This document shows, one piece after another, positions 11,771-20,431 of a stretch of 64,000 nt of DNA; the stretch's first letter is position 1, and each line of letters opens with the position of its first letter. Source of the DNA: Symbiodinium natans. Lineage: Eukaryota; Sar; Dinophyceae; Suessiales; Symbiodiniaceae. The stretch is from assembly GCA_905221605.1 (NCBI GenBank), contig CAJNDS010002527.1, positions 129,501 to 193,500 on the forward strand, in the 5' to 3' direction. The notes beneath the pieces are model-generated. The model saw nothing but the letters and a program-made list of their open reading frames with translations. It did not search any database and had not been told where the DNA came from. The position numbers and the translations under genes were made by a program.

Positions 11771-11899
11771 TTTGGGAGTATGCATATCTAGCTAGAGGGC
11801 TAACCGGACAGCGCACGAAAGGCCTTGTACTATTTGCCGATAAACTTAAAGTGCGCAACGGCGGCTTCCCCCTGCGAATTGCAAACCAATTGCCATCTA

Positions 11900-12175
11900 A
11901 TTGTCTGCTACTAGCGGTTCTGCTGGTTTGACTAATCGTTAAGTGGCGGCTGGCCAGATTATGAGCAAAATGTTGCACATGTGCAAAATGTTCAAGTTAA
12001 GCTGCAGAGTGCGTTGATGTTTTTTTTGCGTCTGCAAAAACCAAGACTTAACCTCGCGATGGAGCGCCTCAGTAGAATTAGGTCCTGAAGGTAGCAGCGA
12101 CAGAGCCTCTGGGCATCGGTTCCATCAATTTATGTATGGTTTCACTAGGTCTTCTGGCGCGAGCAAACGTCAAAA
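11900..12175 (-). pseudogene. decayed second copy of the transposase catalytic-Glu exon
   Basis: On the minus strand, translation of about 12,100-11,960 gives STEALHREVKSWFLQTQ followed by HQRTLQLNLNILHMC. This matches the exon at 12,790-12,660 (SNEALHSEIKSWFLQTQ, HQSTLLLKLKILRMC) residue for residue over some 35 positions with substitutions. At DNA level the stretch 11,968-12,170 aligns with 12,670-12,845. After this the copy has stops. It is a tandem partial duplication of the transposase end, or the remnant of a second element. Confidence 0.7.
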
Positions 12176-12867
12176 CTTCAGAAACAACCAAACCTGAGTT
12201 CACACGGGCCGCCGACGATAACGCGATTTTACCGATCTAATTGCTGTTAATTAGTAAGTTCAAGTAACCTGACGTCGACACACTGTTAATCTGGCAGTCT
12301 TCTTTGCTCCTTGCATTCGCAACTGTGAGAATCAACACACTCAGCCAGCACTCTTCCGTGCTCCCTGTGTGCGCAGCTTTGATACACGTGCCTTAGTGAA
12401 GACCGTGCGCTTTTGATGTCTCTTGGAGACACACGCGGCAGGTCTGCGCATTTTCCACTCTCGCACCTTGCGAACTTCATGCAAGCGTTCAGAGGCAAGA
12501 GAAAGTGTGGCCTTAAGGAGCGGTCCTTCTTGTGACCAGCACTCGCGACACCAAGACTGCCACGTGTCCTGCGACCACGGCGATGTTCCTGTCAGCCTCG
12601 CCAGCAGCATGCGGCTGCTGATCTGACGAAGAGTCGGGCTGCAGTTCGCCATATGATGAGGCAGGATCTTGCACATGCGTAAAATCTTTAATTTCAAGAG
12701 CAAAGTGCTCTGATGAATTTGTTGCGTTTGCAAAAACCATGATTTGATCTCACTGTGCAGCGCCTCATTCGAAGAAGTTCCTGATGGCAATAGTGCAAGA
12801 ACTCCAGGGCCTTGGTTCCATGTATATGCGTGCGTTCTTCACGTCTTATCGAAACCGAAAAAATCAA

Positions 12868-12896
12868 AAAAAAAAACACACACACACACACACATA
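12868..12896. repeat. short (CA)n within inferred intron
   Basis: An A-run then (CA)n between transposase pieces 3 and 4. It reads as Cys-Val repeats on the minus strand and is most simply intronic. Confidence 0.6.
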
Positions 12897-15833
12897 GATC
12901 TGAGGAAAAAACGTACGGAATGTCTCCACCGCAAGTTGTTGAAAAGCCATTCCGTTCTGTCTGGATCGGCCGCGCACCAAAGGACATGTCCTACACGTTG
13001 ATTGGCGCCGGTGACCTTTCGATCCATGTCTTCCGGAAACATTGAAGACAGCGCCGCCAGTGCTTCAATAAATTCGAGCCTAGATCGAAAGGGTGTTGAA
13101 CCGTCCAGCGTCGCCACGATCTGCTTGGATTTGGCTTTGTTAAAGGAGCTTTTCTCGATGTGGTTCCTGCGGCTCCTCTCCGCTTGGCCGAGACCGCGCA
13201 CATCGTACCCTAAGTAAAAAACACCCCAATGACTCGCAGCAGTTGCATTGTCCACCATGTCAAACTTGCGCATGATCTTTCGCAAGAATACTGCTCCTGG
13301 TGTCTTCTTTCGCCAGGTGGCATACCTGATGAGCAGAACGTTGTTTCTGAATTATTGAGTACTGCTTGCGGTCATTATCAAAGGAACCATGGACTTATCT
13401 TAAAAAAATGCTTCGCTCCAAATAAGATTCTCGTACACAATGCACAAGTGAATAGGATCCAGTGCCAAGCATTGCAAGTTCGGCATAATGCGTCGAAGTT
13501 CTGCATATAATTTGTGGGTGGCATTGTCCGACGCCACGCACTGAACTTGCTTAAGGCCTTCTGCCGGAAGGTGCGTGGCTAAAGCAAGGCAAACCTCCTC
13601 TGCTCGTTCAGACGAAACAGGGATCATCGCCAGGACGGCCCCCGTGCGTCCTCTGACAGAAAGAACTCTTCGCAATGCGGTTTCGTCATCAAAGGGCGCC
13701 TGGTTGCGCTTCTCTCTGCTGGCTCTGTAAGATTCTTGCCCTATGACGCTCATGCAACACTTAATAGTCGCATCGATAGACACATACTCGAACTCTTTTG
13801 AACGGCAGAAGTCGTTCATGATGTCCGCGTCGATCCGCTTCACGTCAGTGGAGTAAAATATGTCCTCGATGATCGGCCACCAGTGCCGCGTATGAGTCGG
13901 CAGCAAAGAAACGAGCTCGGAACCAGTTCGAAGGATCGAGCTGGTTATTCGGATCTTAGCCTTATCTGAAAACAAAATAGAACAGTCACGTACATGTGCA
14001 CATGCGATCATGCACATTCCGTATTAAGCATGTTCTTTCGTTATTATCATGAATAAAAATTCCATATGCAGATCCAAGAGCCTCGTTGCATTTGGCATAA
14101 CAAAGAAGTAGTTCCCGGTACACTAAATCTGCGAAATCCCACGTGTAGTGAAGATTGCGGACTCGACGAACTACTTCAGATTGGATCAGAGTTTCTAAGT
14201 TCCAGAATTCAGGGCCCTGACCTGTGAAGACTAACCGGATCTTTTTGTCGATGTAGTTGCTAGTCCCGGTGATTTTTGGAAGAACCGTCTTGCCCAGAAT
14301 CTCAGCGCTTCGTTGCAGGTAATTGCCTGCATTGTTTTTGTTAATTTGATCGTTGTCAAACAGGGCACAGCAGACTTTAAGCTGTTTAGTGCCGCTGCAG
14401 ACGTACTGCCGCGCAGAGGTGTGATAATTCTGGACATGCAAATGGAGTCGTCCAGGGCTTTGAAAACGACGAAATGGGCACAAAAGGCATCGATGCTGCT
14501 TGGCAGAGATCTTCTTCAGAAAATCATTAACTTCTTGTTGCATGTGCGCAAGTAGAAGATCTCCAGCATGCACGCTTGAATCGTCCTGATCTGCGTCATC
14601 TGGCAAGGCGCCTTCGTCATCGGAGACAGTTTCCGGAGCTTGGCATTCCACGTGTCTGTGTAAAAGCTTCTGCCACTCTGAGTTTACCTCACCGGCTCCA
14701 GCGTGAAGGCCGAACAGGACAGCGTTCGCTTGAACTACTTTGCTGTCTGCTTCTTCAGCAGGAGGACCAGGATAAATTCTGAAAGTAACTAATGTAGCAG
14801 AATCAAGAGCCTTGTGCGCATACTCCTGTAGTTCCAAGGTAGTTAAAACCGCTTTCCATCTTTGGTCCCACACATCCACTGACAAGTCGTCGTGCACGTG
14901 ACAGGCGATGCAGTGTGGATTGCCATCGTGTTCCATATGCACAATGTATTGCCCTGGTTCGTCCACTGTCATGCCATACGCAGGCGCGGCGTTGATGCGG
15001 AGCTCATCAAACAAATATCCATAGCATCGGGAGCCAGCGATTTGTGCTTCAGCATTTTTGTGGTTCTCTTGCGAGATACACTGCAGAATGTCGTCCAGCC
15101 TATTCGGCATCAGGCGTGCCAAAGCTATAGGAATGCAATTCCCACGCTGCAGCAAAACGTCGTTGATGTCTCTCTCGGAACCCTCATGAGTTGCTCGACA
15201 ATGTTCTCTGAAAAAAAGGTGCTGCTTCTCGACCACAACGACCTGGAAACCTGTTTTCTCTGAAATCGCAGCGGCGGCTTGCTCGCATAGGCTAGTCGAG
15301 GTCACCGTTTCAGGCAGGCCTCCCACCCGAATGCCGTCGAAATGTAAAGAGACATGTTGTAAGCAATGCTGTTGAAGCATCTTTTCCCAGGCTTCCAGAA
15401 CGTAGTCTTCCAGCGCTGCGTACAAGTAAAACAACGTCGAGGCTGCAGGGTTCTGTTTGTCAGGAAGACTCTGAACTCTTGCGTGAACTTCAGGTAAGAG
15501 AGAACACGCCAGCCACCGGAGATATAGTGCCGCTCGCTGGAAATTGTTCATGAAACTGTTGTTGACCAATGAGTTTGGCAAGGAGCCACCGAATAGACAT
15601 TGCTGCAACAAGCGCTTGCCCTCTGGTAGGCTTGTTTTCAATTCTTGGCTGCAAACGCCAGCACGATCGTGCGCGCAACGCTGGAAAACATCTAGGACGT
15701 CTTGGCGAATGCAGTTGTTTGTGTTGAGCTTCTGCAACAGCTGAAGAAGTAAACAAAATATTGAATTCTGAATGTCCAGATCATGTGTGTTTGGACATAG
15801 AATCCGTTGCAACCTCCGCGAAGCACATTGAGC

Positions 15834-15835
15834 TC
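15834..15835. other. candidate 2-bp target-site duplication (left TC)
   Basis: The dinucleotide TC directly precedes the left terminal repeat and again directly follows the right one (24,168-24,169). Removing the segment plus one TC leaves a continuous minus-strand reading frame. Confidence 0.55.
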
Positions 15836-15861
15836 CCCCGAGGCTCCGCTTAGACTATTTA
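15836..15861 (+). repeat. left terminal inverted repeat, 26 bp
   Basis: Starts CCCCGAGGCTCCG and ends CTATTTA. It differs from the right repeat only at positions 14 (C/A) and 19 (A/G). Confidence 0.85.
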
Positions 15862-15975
15862 CTGCCAAACTATAGTCAAGTTAAAATTTAACTATTAGTT
15901 AATTTTTGTAGTTAAAATTTATCCACAAATAGTTTATTTTTAACTCCTGAATATAGTGTAAAATCTATATTTTCC
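15862..15975. repeat. left AT-rich subterminal block
   Basis: Contains repeated GTTAAAATTTAAC- and TTAACTATTAGTTAA-type motifs shared with the right subterminal block, plausible transposase-binding repeats. The second motif is a near-perfect palindrome. Confidence 0.7.
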
Positions 15976-16057
15976 ATGCTGCGATTTTGAAGCGGGTGCT
16001 GGTTTTGAGGTTCACGTCATGTCCGGCATGGGGGGGGGGCAGGGCGGGTAAAGAAAT

Positions 16058-16079
16058 CCGATAGCTTTTTGGCTCTAAG
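16058..16079 (+). other. relict spliced-leader-like sequence
   Basis: CCGATAGCTTTTTGGCTC-TAAG resembles the dinoflagellate spliced leader with two one-base insertions and a small change in the middle. It sits 30 bases before the ATG at 16,109. Confidence 0.5.
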
Positions 16080-16108
16080 TGTCAGCTAGTGCGTGACCGT
16101 TGAGAGCC

Positions 16109-17473
16109 ATGGCTAAGCAAAGTGTCCTCGCCCTCGCTTTCGCTGCTCAGCAGCTAGCCTCAGAGGCCGAGCCCAAGCCAGAAGCAGAGACTGCTCCTGA
16201 AGGAAGCCCCGAGCCGACCGAAGATAGGGCACCAAAGGCCAAGGCAGCCAAACCGCAGACGAAGGCGAAGGCGAAGGCCAAGGCCAAGGCCAAGGCCAAG
16301 GCGAAGACCGAGGCCAAGCCTAAGAAGGCCCCCTCGAAGAAGAAGGGTGAAGAACCAGAAACCGCCCAGCCGGAGGGGGCCGAGAAGCCTGCCAAGCCAG
16401 AGCCTCCTGAGCCACAGACTGAGGAGCCGAAGGCTGAGGAGCCGAAGGCTGAGGAGCCGAAGCTTGAGAAACTGTCAGCTGGAGCACGCCTGAAAAAGCG
16501 TGCTGCCGAGCTCGAGCTGCCGGACCTCGAGCACCTCGAGTCGGGACAGACAACGAGCCAAAACAGGCGAGACAAAAACAAGTCGCACTTCTTTGAGAAG
16601 AACCTGTCTCAGCTTCCCCAAGTGGTGCAAGAGCTCTTCGAGTCGAAGCAAGTGAGTCGCTCGGACAAAACTCGCTTGGTGAACGAGAACGTCGAGAAGG
16701 GCCCAGAAGGAAAGTGGCACTTTGCTCTGAAGCCGACCGTCCTCGAATCGCTCACAACCTCGTACTCCTCGGTTATGGGGAAGACTCGCGACAAGGCATA
16801 CCCCAAGGCCGTGGCGATCGGGAAATGCGGCGGCGAAGCCAACTTCGTCCGCGGCCTCCAGGAGGGGGACATCGAGGCCGTCGATGAAGGGGGCAAGAGG
16901 ATGTACAAGTTCAGGTGTGTGGAGATAGAGACGGCCAAAGGCTGCACCTCCCAGACCAACCACAAGCAGCAGGAGCATGCTTCGGCGGATGCCACGAAGC
17001 AGTTCCTCGCCTTCTGCGAGAGCTTCCAGCCTGAGTTGGTGCCGTCTGCGAGCTTCCAAGACGGCGACGACCTTCCCCCCTTGCAGAGCTCCAGCACGAC
17101 AGCCCCCTCTGCCAGCCTTGCGGCCTCGAGCCGATCGAGCCCGATCCCCTTGGCCATCTGCGACGGTGCCGTGGACCTGCAGCCAGCAGACCCCAAAGTC
17201 CTGGGCAAGGTCGAGGATGCCCTTAACTGGTTGTCTACTGCCAAGACAGCGACAATGAAGCTGAAGAAGCTTGAGGGCTCGGTCACCTACACCAATCTCA
17301 AGCAGGAGCTTGATGCCACCTGGGAGGTTCTCCTGCCCCTGCAGGCGAACCTTGAGCAGATCAGGCTTTGCGGGAAGGCTTCTCTCACCAAACTGAAGGC
17401 TGTGATGAAGCAGTTCAGCCAGCGCCTTCTGCAGGCGCAAGAGCTGATCAAAAGCATCAATGCCTTGCAGTAG
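16109..17473 (+). CDS. Lys/Ala/Glu-rich mobile-element protein of unknown function
   Basis: 454 codons from the ATG at 16,109 (context GCCATGG); an upstream in-frame TTG exists but is unlikely. The first ~140 residues are Glu/Pro/Ala/Lys-rich with a poly-(Lys-Ala) run near residues 50-70 and repeated EEPKAEEPK units, a composition typical of DNA-binding tails and also of biased dinoflagellate proteins. A more complex domain follows (about residues 155-305: FEKNLSQLPQVVQELF, GKWHFALKPTVLESL, IGKCGGEANFVRGLQ, MYKFRCVEIETAKG), then a Ser-rich linker and a C-terminal helical, probably coiled-coil segment (from about 360). No catalytic motif seen. It opens the plus-strand cargo of the TIR element and has spliced-leader-like sequence just upstream. 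I recognise the style of protein as dinoflagellate but not a function. Confidence 0.75.
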   Translation: MAKQSVLALAFAAQQLASEAEPKPEAETAPEGSPEPTEDRAPKAKAAKPQTKAKAKAKAKAKAKAKTEAKPKKAPSKKKGEEPETAQPEGAEKPAKPEPPEPQTEEPKAEEPKAEEPKLEKLSAGARLKKRAAELELPDLEHLESGQTTSQNRRDKNKSHFFEKNLSQLPQVVQELFESKQVSRSDKTRLVNENVEKGPEGKWHFALKPTVLESLTTSYSSVMGKTRDKAYPKAVAIGKCGGEANFVRGLQEGDIEAVDEGGKRMYKFRCVEIETAKGCTSQTNHKQQEHASADATKQFLAFCESFQPELVPSASFQDGDDLPPLQSSSTTAPSASLAASSRSSPIPLAICDGAVDLQPADPKVLGKVEDALNWLSTAKTATMKLKKLEGSVTYTNLKQELDATWEVLLPLQANLEQIRLCGKASLTKLKAVMKQFSQRLLQAQELIKSINALQ

Positions 17474-18259
17474 AGGGGAAGCTCTGTCGATCCCAGAGGC
17501 CTTGATCGCCACTATCAGATCGGGCCAGTGGGACCGGCTAGCGAACTTAGCGAACCGAGGTTAACACCAGCTGTGCACACGAGAGGGACTCGTGTCGGGA
17601 AGCTTGTGTTGGAAAAGGTGCGTGGCTCTTGCGCTTTAGGTCGTGGCGTGAGGAGGAGGGTTCTAGCTTTAAGTGGTGTAGGAGGGTTCGAAGGGCTTCT
17701 CGTGCGCAGTGCTTTGTGCTGCTGTTTGTGGGCTCAAAGCTGGCCCTCCCGGTCGCACTGGGATGCCCAAAAGTTCGAGGCCGGGCTCTGCCTAAAAACG
17801 GGGGGGGGGGGGGGCTAAGAGGGTTTAGGGTTTAGGGTGCAGGGTTAAGGGACCTATAGGAGAGCCGAAAAGCTTCACTGGGGAGGTTTGGCGGCCACAG
17901 GCTGGGCAGAGATTCCCTCACCAGACCACTCCCTTGTGGAGGTTTGGCGGTGAGGGTCTCTGCCAAGCCTGTTGGCCAGACCCCCTTGGAAGCCAGGCGG
18001 CCTTGCAGGGCATTGGGTTTTGAAGTTTCCCGAAAAACTCAACCAACCCTGAACCTCGACTCCCGAAAAACTCAACCAGCCCCTAAACCCTAAACCCTAA
18101 ACCCTAAACCCTAAACCCTAAACCCTAAACCCTAAACCCTCAACCCTAAACCCTAAACCCTAAACCCTAAACCCTAAACCCTAAACCCTAAACCCTAAAC
18201 CCTAAACCCAACCCCTGTGCAGGTCGAGGACTCCGTGCTCTTGGTCGGTCTGCACCAGC
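17474..18259. other. intergenic stretch with telomere-type repeats
   Basis: No gene. It holds a 12-14 G run near 17,802, short TTTAGGG copies at 17,821, a GGTTTGGCGG direct repeat about 17,886 and 17,941, and the long CCCTAAA block below. Confidence 0.7.
18079..18208. repeat. telomere-type (CCCTAAA)n block inside the TIR element
   Basis: About eighteen units, nearly perfect. It ends about 50 bp before the ATG at 18,260 and is followed by TGTGCAG/G, a possible 3' splice or trans-splice acceptor. Confidence 0.9.
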
Positions 18260-18985
18260 ATGCCGCCCCCCAGAAGCCCCTTCTCGCCCGTCAGGCGTAG
18301 CTCGACGGAGGACAGTGCGTGCAGGGACAGGCGCCTCGACCTCCCACCCGCCTCCGAGCTCAGCCCGCAGAAGATGGAGCTCCTCAACAAGAAACTGGAG
18401 GAGGCAAAGCAAAGCCAACAGGAGGCTGAGCCTGAGCCCAAGGACCAGGAGTCCAAGGACCGCCGGGAGGAGAGTGCCCGCTCGTCCCTGGCCAGGTCTG
18501 AAGAAAGGTCCGAGTCCCCACTCCCGGACACGGCCCTGCGGCCCACCCAAAAGGCGTCGGCCGAGGGCTTGTACTGTTGCTTCTGGGGCACCCAGAAGTG
18601 CAGAAAATTTTTACAGTCCTGGTGGGCCTACAAGCAGCACCTCCAGTGCAAACACTCTTTCTCGCGTCGCAAGGCTCACCTGTTTGCTTCCGAGCAGTGG
18701 CGGGAACTGCAACAGAAGTTCACCCAAGCCCAGGACCCCCAGCCAGAGCCGAGGGTGAGGCTGACGTCTGTGGCAAAGGACACCAGAAAGCCCAGCGAGC
18801 CCCTAGGCCCACCTCCTGCACGACCAGCCAAGGCACTGCGGTCGGAGGCTGGCTCAGACGAGACACGGTCGCAGCAGGCCGCCTCGAGCTCTGCTGGCCC
18901 GTCTGCCGAGGGCATGCAGCTCATGAAGGACATGTGGTCCGAGGTGGCCCAGCTGGTCTTCCGGAAAGGCGGCAAGGGCAATTGA
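18260..18985 (+). CDS. C2H2-like zinc-finger protein
   Basis: 241 codons from ATG at 18,260. The N-terminal 100 residues are charged and Ser/Glu-rich with a short predicted helix (LLNKKLEEAKQSQQE, about 41-56). A zinc-finger-like segment follows: Cys106 or Cys107, Cys114, His127 and His132 (spacing C-x6-C-x12-H-x4-H) in YCCFWGTQKC..YKQHLQCKHS, with basic residues after it. The C-terminus is Pro/Ala-rich and ends with a helix (KDMWSEVAQLVFRKGG). Likely nucleic-acid binding, by inference. It is second in the plus-strand array and the only one of the six ORFs without a clear spliced-leader-like sequence upstream; a telomere-type block ends about 50 bp before the start codon instead. Confidence 0.7.
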   Translation: MPPPRSPFSPVRRSSTEDSACRDRRLDLPPASELSPQKMELLNKKLEEAKQSQQEAEPEPKDQESKDRREESARSSLARSEERSESPLPDTALRPTQKASAEGLYCCFWGTQKCRKFLQSWWAYKQHLQCKHSFSRRKAHLFASEQWRELQQKFTQAQDPQPEPRVRLTSVAKDTRKPSEPLGPPPARPAKALRSEAGSDETRSQQAASSSAGPSAEGMQLMKDMWSEVAQLVFRKGGKGN

Positions 18986-19046
18986 GAGCCGAAGATCGGC
19001 AGCAGCGTCTTCCAGCTCGCGGAGCCAAAAAAAATCGAGCCAGTTG

Positions 19047-19260
19047 AGGGTTTAGGGTTTGAAGGGTTATAAACGTTTTTCCTTAGGGTCAAGGCAAGGG
19101 TTTAGGTGTGAGTTTCGCTTAGAGTCTTCGGGTCTTAAACTAGTACCCTAAACCCTAAACCCTAAACCCTAAACCCTCAACCCAAAACCCAAGACCCTCT
19201 GAGACGAAACCCAAGGATGCGAGCTTCTGTGCCTTCAGAGGTTTAGGGTTTAGGTCGACG
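19047..19260. repeat. scattered telomere-type repeats
   Basis: Decayed TTTAGGG and CCCTAAA copies in both orientations between two ORFs, with a small CCCTAAA run at 19,143-19,180. Confidence 0.8.
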
Positions 19261-19320
19261 GATGTGTCGGGTGTCGGGCTGCGACATGTTGCGACCTTAG
19301 GTCGCCGAGGACACGATCCT

Positions 19321-19332
19321 TCTTTGCTCAAG
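19321..19332 (+). other. relict spliced-leader-like sequence
   Basis: TCTTTG-CTCAAG equals the 3' end of the dinoflagellate leader with one G missing. It lies 49 bases before the ATG at 19,381. Confidence 0.45.
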
Positions 19333-19380
19333 TCAGGGCATGGGCTTGAGGGTAGCTCCAGCACCCACCGTGCTTCAGCC

Positions 19381-19620
19381 ATGGACGAGAAGAAGATGGA
19401 GCTGACCGTCCAAAAGCGAGCCCAGTTTCTCGTGAGTTTGGTCTCCAGACACCCAAACCTGGACTCCGACTTTGTGAGGAGCTTGTTTCTCGACGAGGAC
19501 ATGCTGGCCAGTACTCCCAAACGAAAATGGGAAAGAAAGGCCGGGAGAGCCAGGCAGCTTTGCAGACTGCTGAACGAAGGCCCTTCTTCAGTCATCCTGA
19601 AAGCAAGCTGCGCTTCATGA
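19381..19620 (+). CDS. small charged protein, unknown
   Basis: 79 codons from the ATG at 19,381, the first ATG after the spliced-leader-like sequence; the reading frame is open further upstream only with non-ATG starts. Helical and basic (MDEKKMELTVQKRAQFLVSL, RKWERKAGRARQLCRLL). No recognised domain. The segment SLVSRHPNLDSDFVRSLFLDED recalls the KFLSKHPEKKEFFKEAL segment of the 147-residue protein at 23.5 kb, so the two may be distant relatives. Real gene status is moderate: short, but in line with its neighbours and carrying the same upstream signature. Confidence 0.5.
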   Translation: MDEKKMELTVQKRAQFLVSLVSRHPNLDSDFVRSLFLDEDMLASTPKRKWERKAGRARQLCRLLNEGPSSVILKASCAS

Positions 19621-19779
19621 GTGGAATACTCTGGAGTGCCAGAAGACCAGACGTCCTGGCATAAGCTCCGGACCGGGCACAAGGCCCTTCTATGAACCCC
19701 AGAGCTGCTGGCCAGAAAACTTCAAGTCCGAGCCGGATTTTTTTGGAGAATTGTCGTCCGGAGCGAAATTTTCGGTCAG

Positions 19780-20335
19780 ATTTCACGGAAGTTTCGCGGG
19801 AATTTCGACGAAACTTCCACGGTGATCGCGGGAGTTTCGCGGGAATTTCGACGAAACTTCCATGGTTTTCGCGGAAGTTTCTATGGAAATTTCCACTGTT
19901 TCGCGGAAGTTTCCATGGTAACTTCCATGGTTTCGTTGAAGTTTCGACGCTTTCATGGAAACTTCTATGGTCTTTGTGGAAACTTCCATGGTCTCACGGG
20001 AATTTCGACGAAACTTCCATGTTGTCGCGGAAACTTCCATGGAAACTTCCACGGTTTCGCGGAAATTTCCATGGAAACTTCCACGGTTTCGCGGAAATTT
20101 CCATGGAAACTTCCATGGTTTCGCGGAAGTCTCGCGGGAATTTCGACGAAACTTCCATGGTGCTCGCGGGAGTTTCGCGGGAATTTCGACGAAACTTCCA
20201 CGGTGCTCGCGGGAGTTTCGCGGGAATTTCGACGAAACTTCCACGGTGCTTGCGGGAGTTTCGCGGGAATTTCGACGAAACTTCCACGGTGCTTGCGGGA
20301 GTTTCGCGGGAATTTCAACGAAATCTCTACGGTTT
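19780..20335. repeat. tandem array of GAAACTTCC-containing units (43-bp and 32-bp periods)
   Basis: The right part has four to five 43-bp units (starts at 20,161, 20,204, 20,247, 20,290) with core GGGAATTTCGACGAAACTTC. The left and centre have shorter units, about 32 bp, with TTTCCATGGAAACTTCC and palindromic CCATGG. Frames are open on both strands because the unit has no stop, so the 100-220 codon ORFs here are artefacts. Confidence 0.9.
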
Positions 20336-20375
20336 TCCAAGAATTTCAAGAAGAAATTAAAGTTCTCATCTGCTG

Positions 20376-20396
20376 CCGTCTCCCTCTGGGCTCAAG
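20376..20396 (+). other. relict spliced-leader-like sequence (16/21)
   Basis: An ungapped 21-base match from CCGT to GGGCTCAAG; 16 of 21 positions agree with the dinoflagellate leader, including all of the last eight. It lies 36 bases before the ATG at 20,432. Confidence 0.6.
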
Positions 20397-20431
20397 ACAA
20401 TTCTTAATGTCAGGGCTCGTGGTGTAGTGGA

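Larger units (their letters stand above)
12341..15835 (-). pseudogene. downstream half of a split giant mobile-element gene: peptidase-like, C2H2 finger, DDE-like transposase
   Basis: At least four exon-sized pieces on the minus strand. Piece 1 (15,835 to about 13,990, ~615 codons, open through its 5' end into the TIR) contains LHFDGIRVGG, then a region with Cys in RGNCIPIALA, His in GNPHCIACHV and Asp in SVDVWDQ, which fits a papain/OTU-like Cys-His-Asp order, then a C2H2 finger (C-x2-C-x13-H-x4-H in RCLLCPFRRF..HLHVQNYH). Piece 2 (about 13,965-13,400) has FEYVSIDATIK and VASDNATH..LALDPIHL, likely transposase aspartates. Piece 3 starts after CAG at 13,325 (YATWRKKTPGAVFLRKIM). Piece 4 (12,790-12,341) has GTSSNEALHSEIKSWF, probably the catalytic Glu. 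The family is one I associate with dinoflagellate genomes. The first residues continue in frame from the gene half at 24.17 kb once the intervening element is removed. Introns are inferred; splice sites of the first intron are unresolved. Confidence 0.65.

Noticed and set aside
16475-17512. 345-codon ORF on the minus strand
   Set aside because: Antisense shadow of the GC-rich plus-strand gene, which has an ATG in good context, an upstream leader relict and a plausible composition.
18200-18260. A sixth spliced-leader relict before the ORF at 18,260
   Set aside because: Only CCGT and scattered bases match; no GGCTCAAG-like 3' end is present.
19692-20427. ORFs of 100-220 codons on both strands
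   Set aside because: They lie on a tandem array whose unit lacks stops, so all frames are open; the products are pure repeats.
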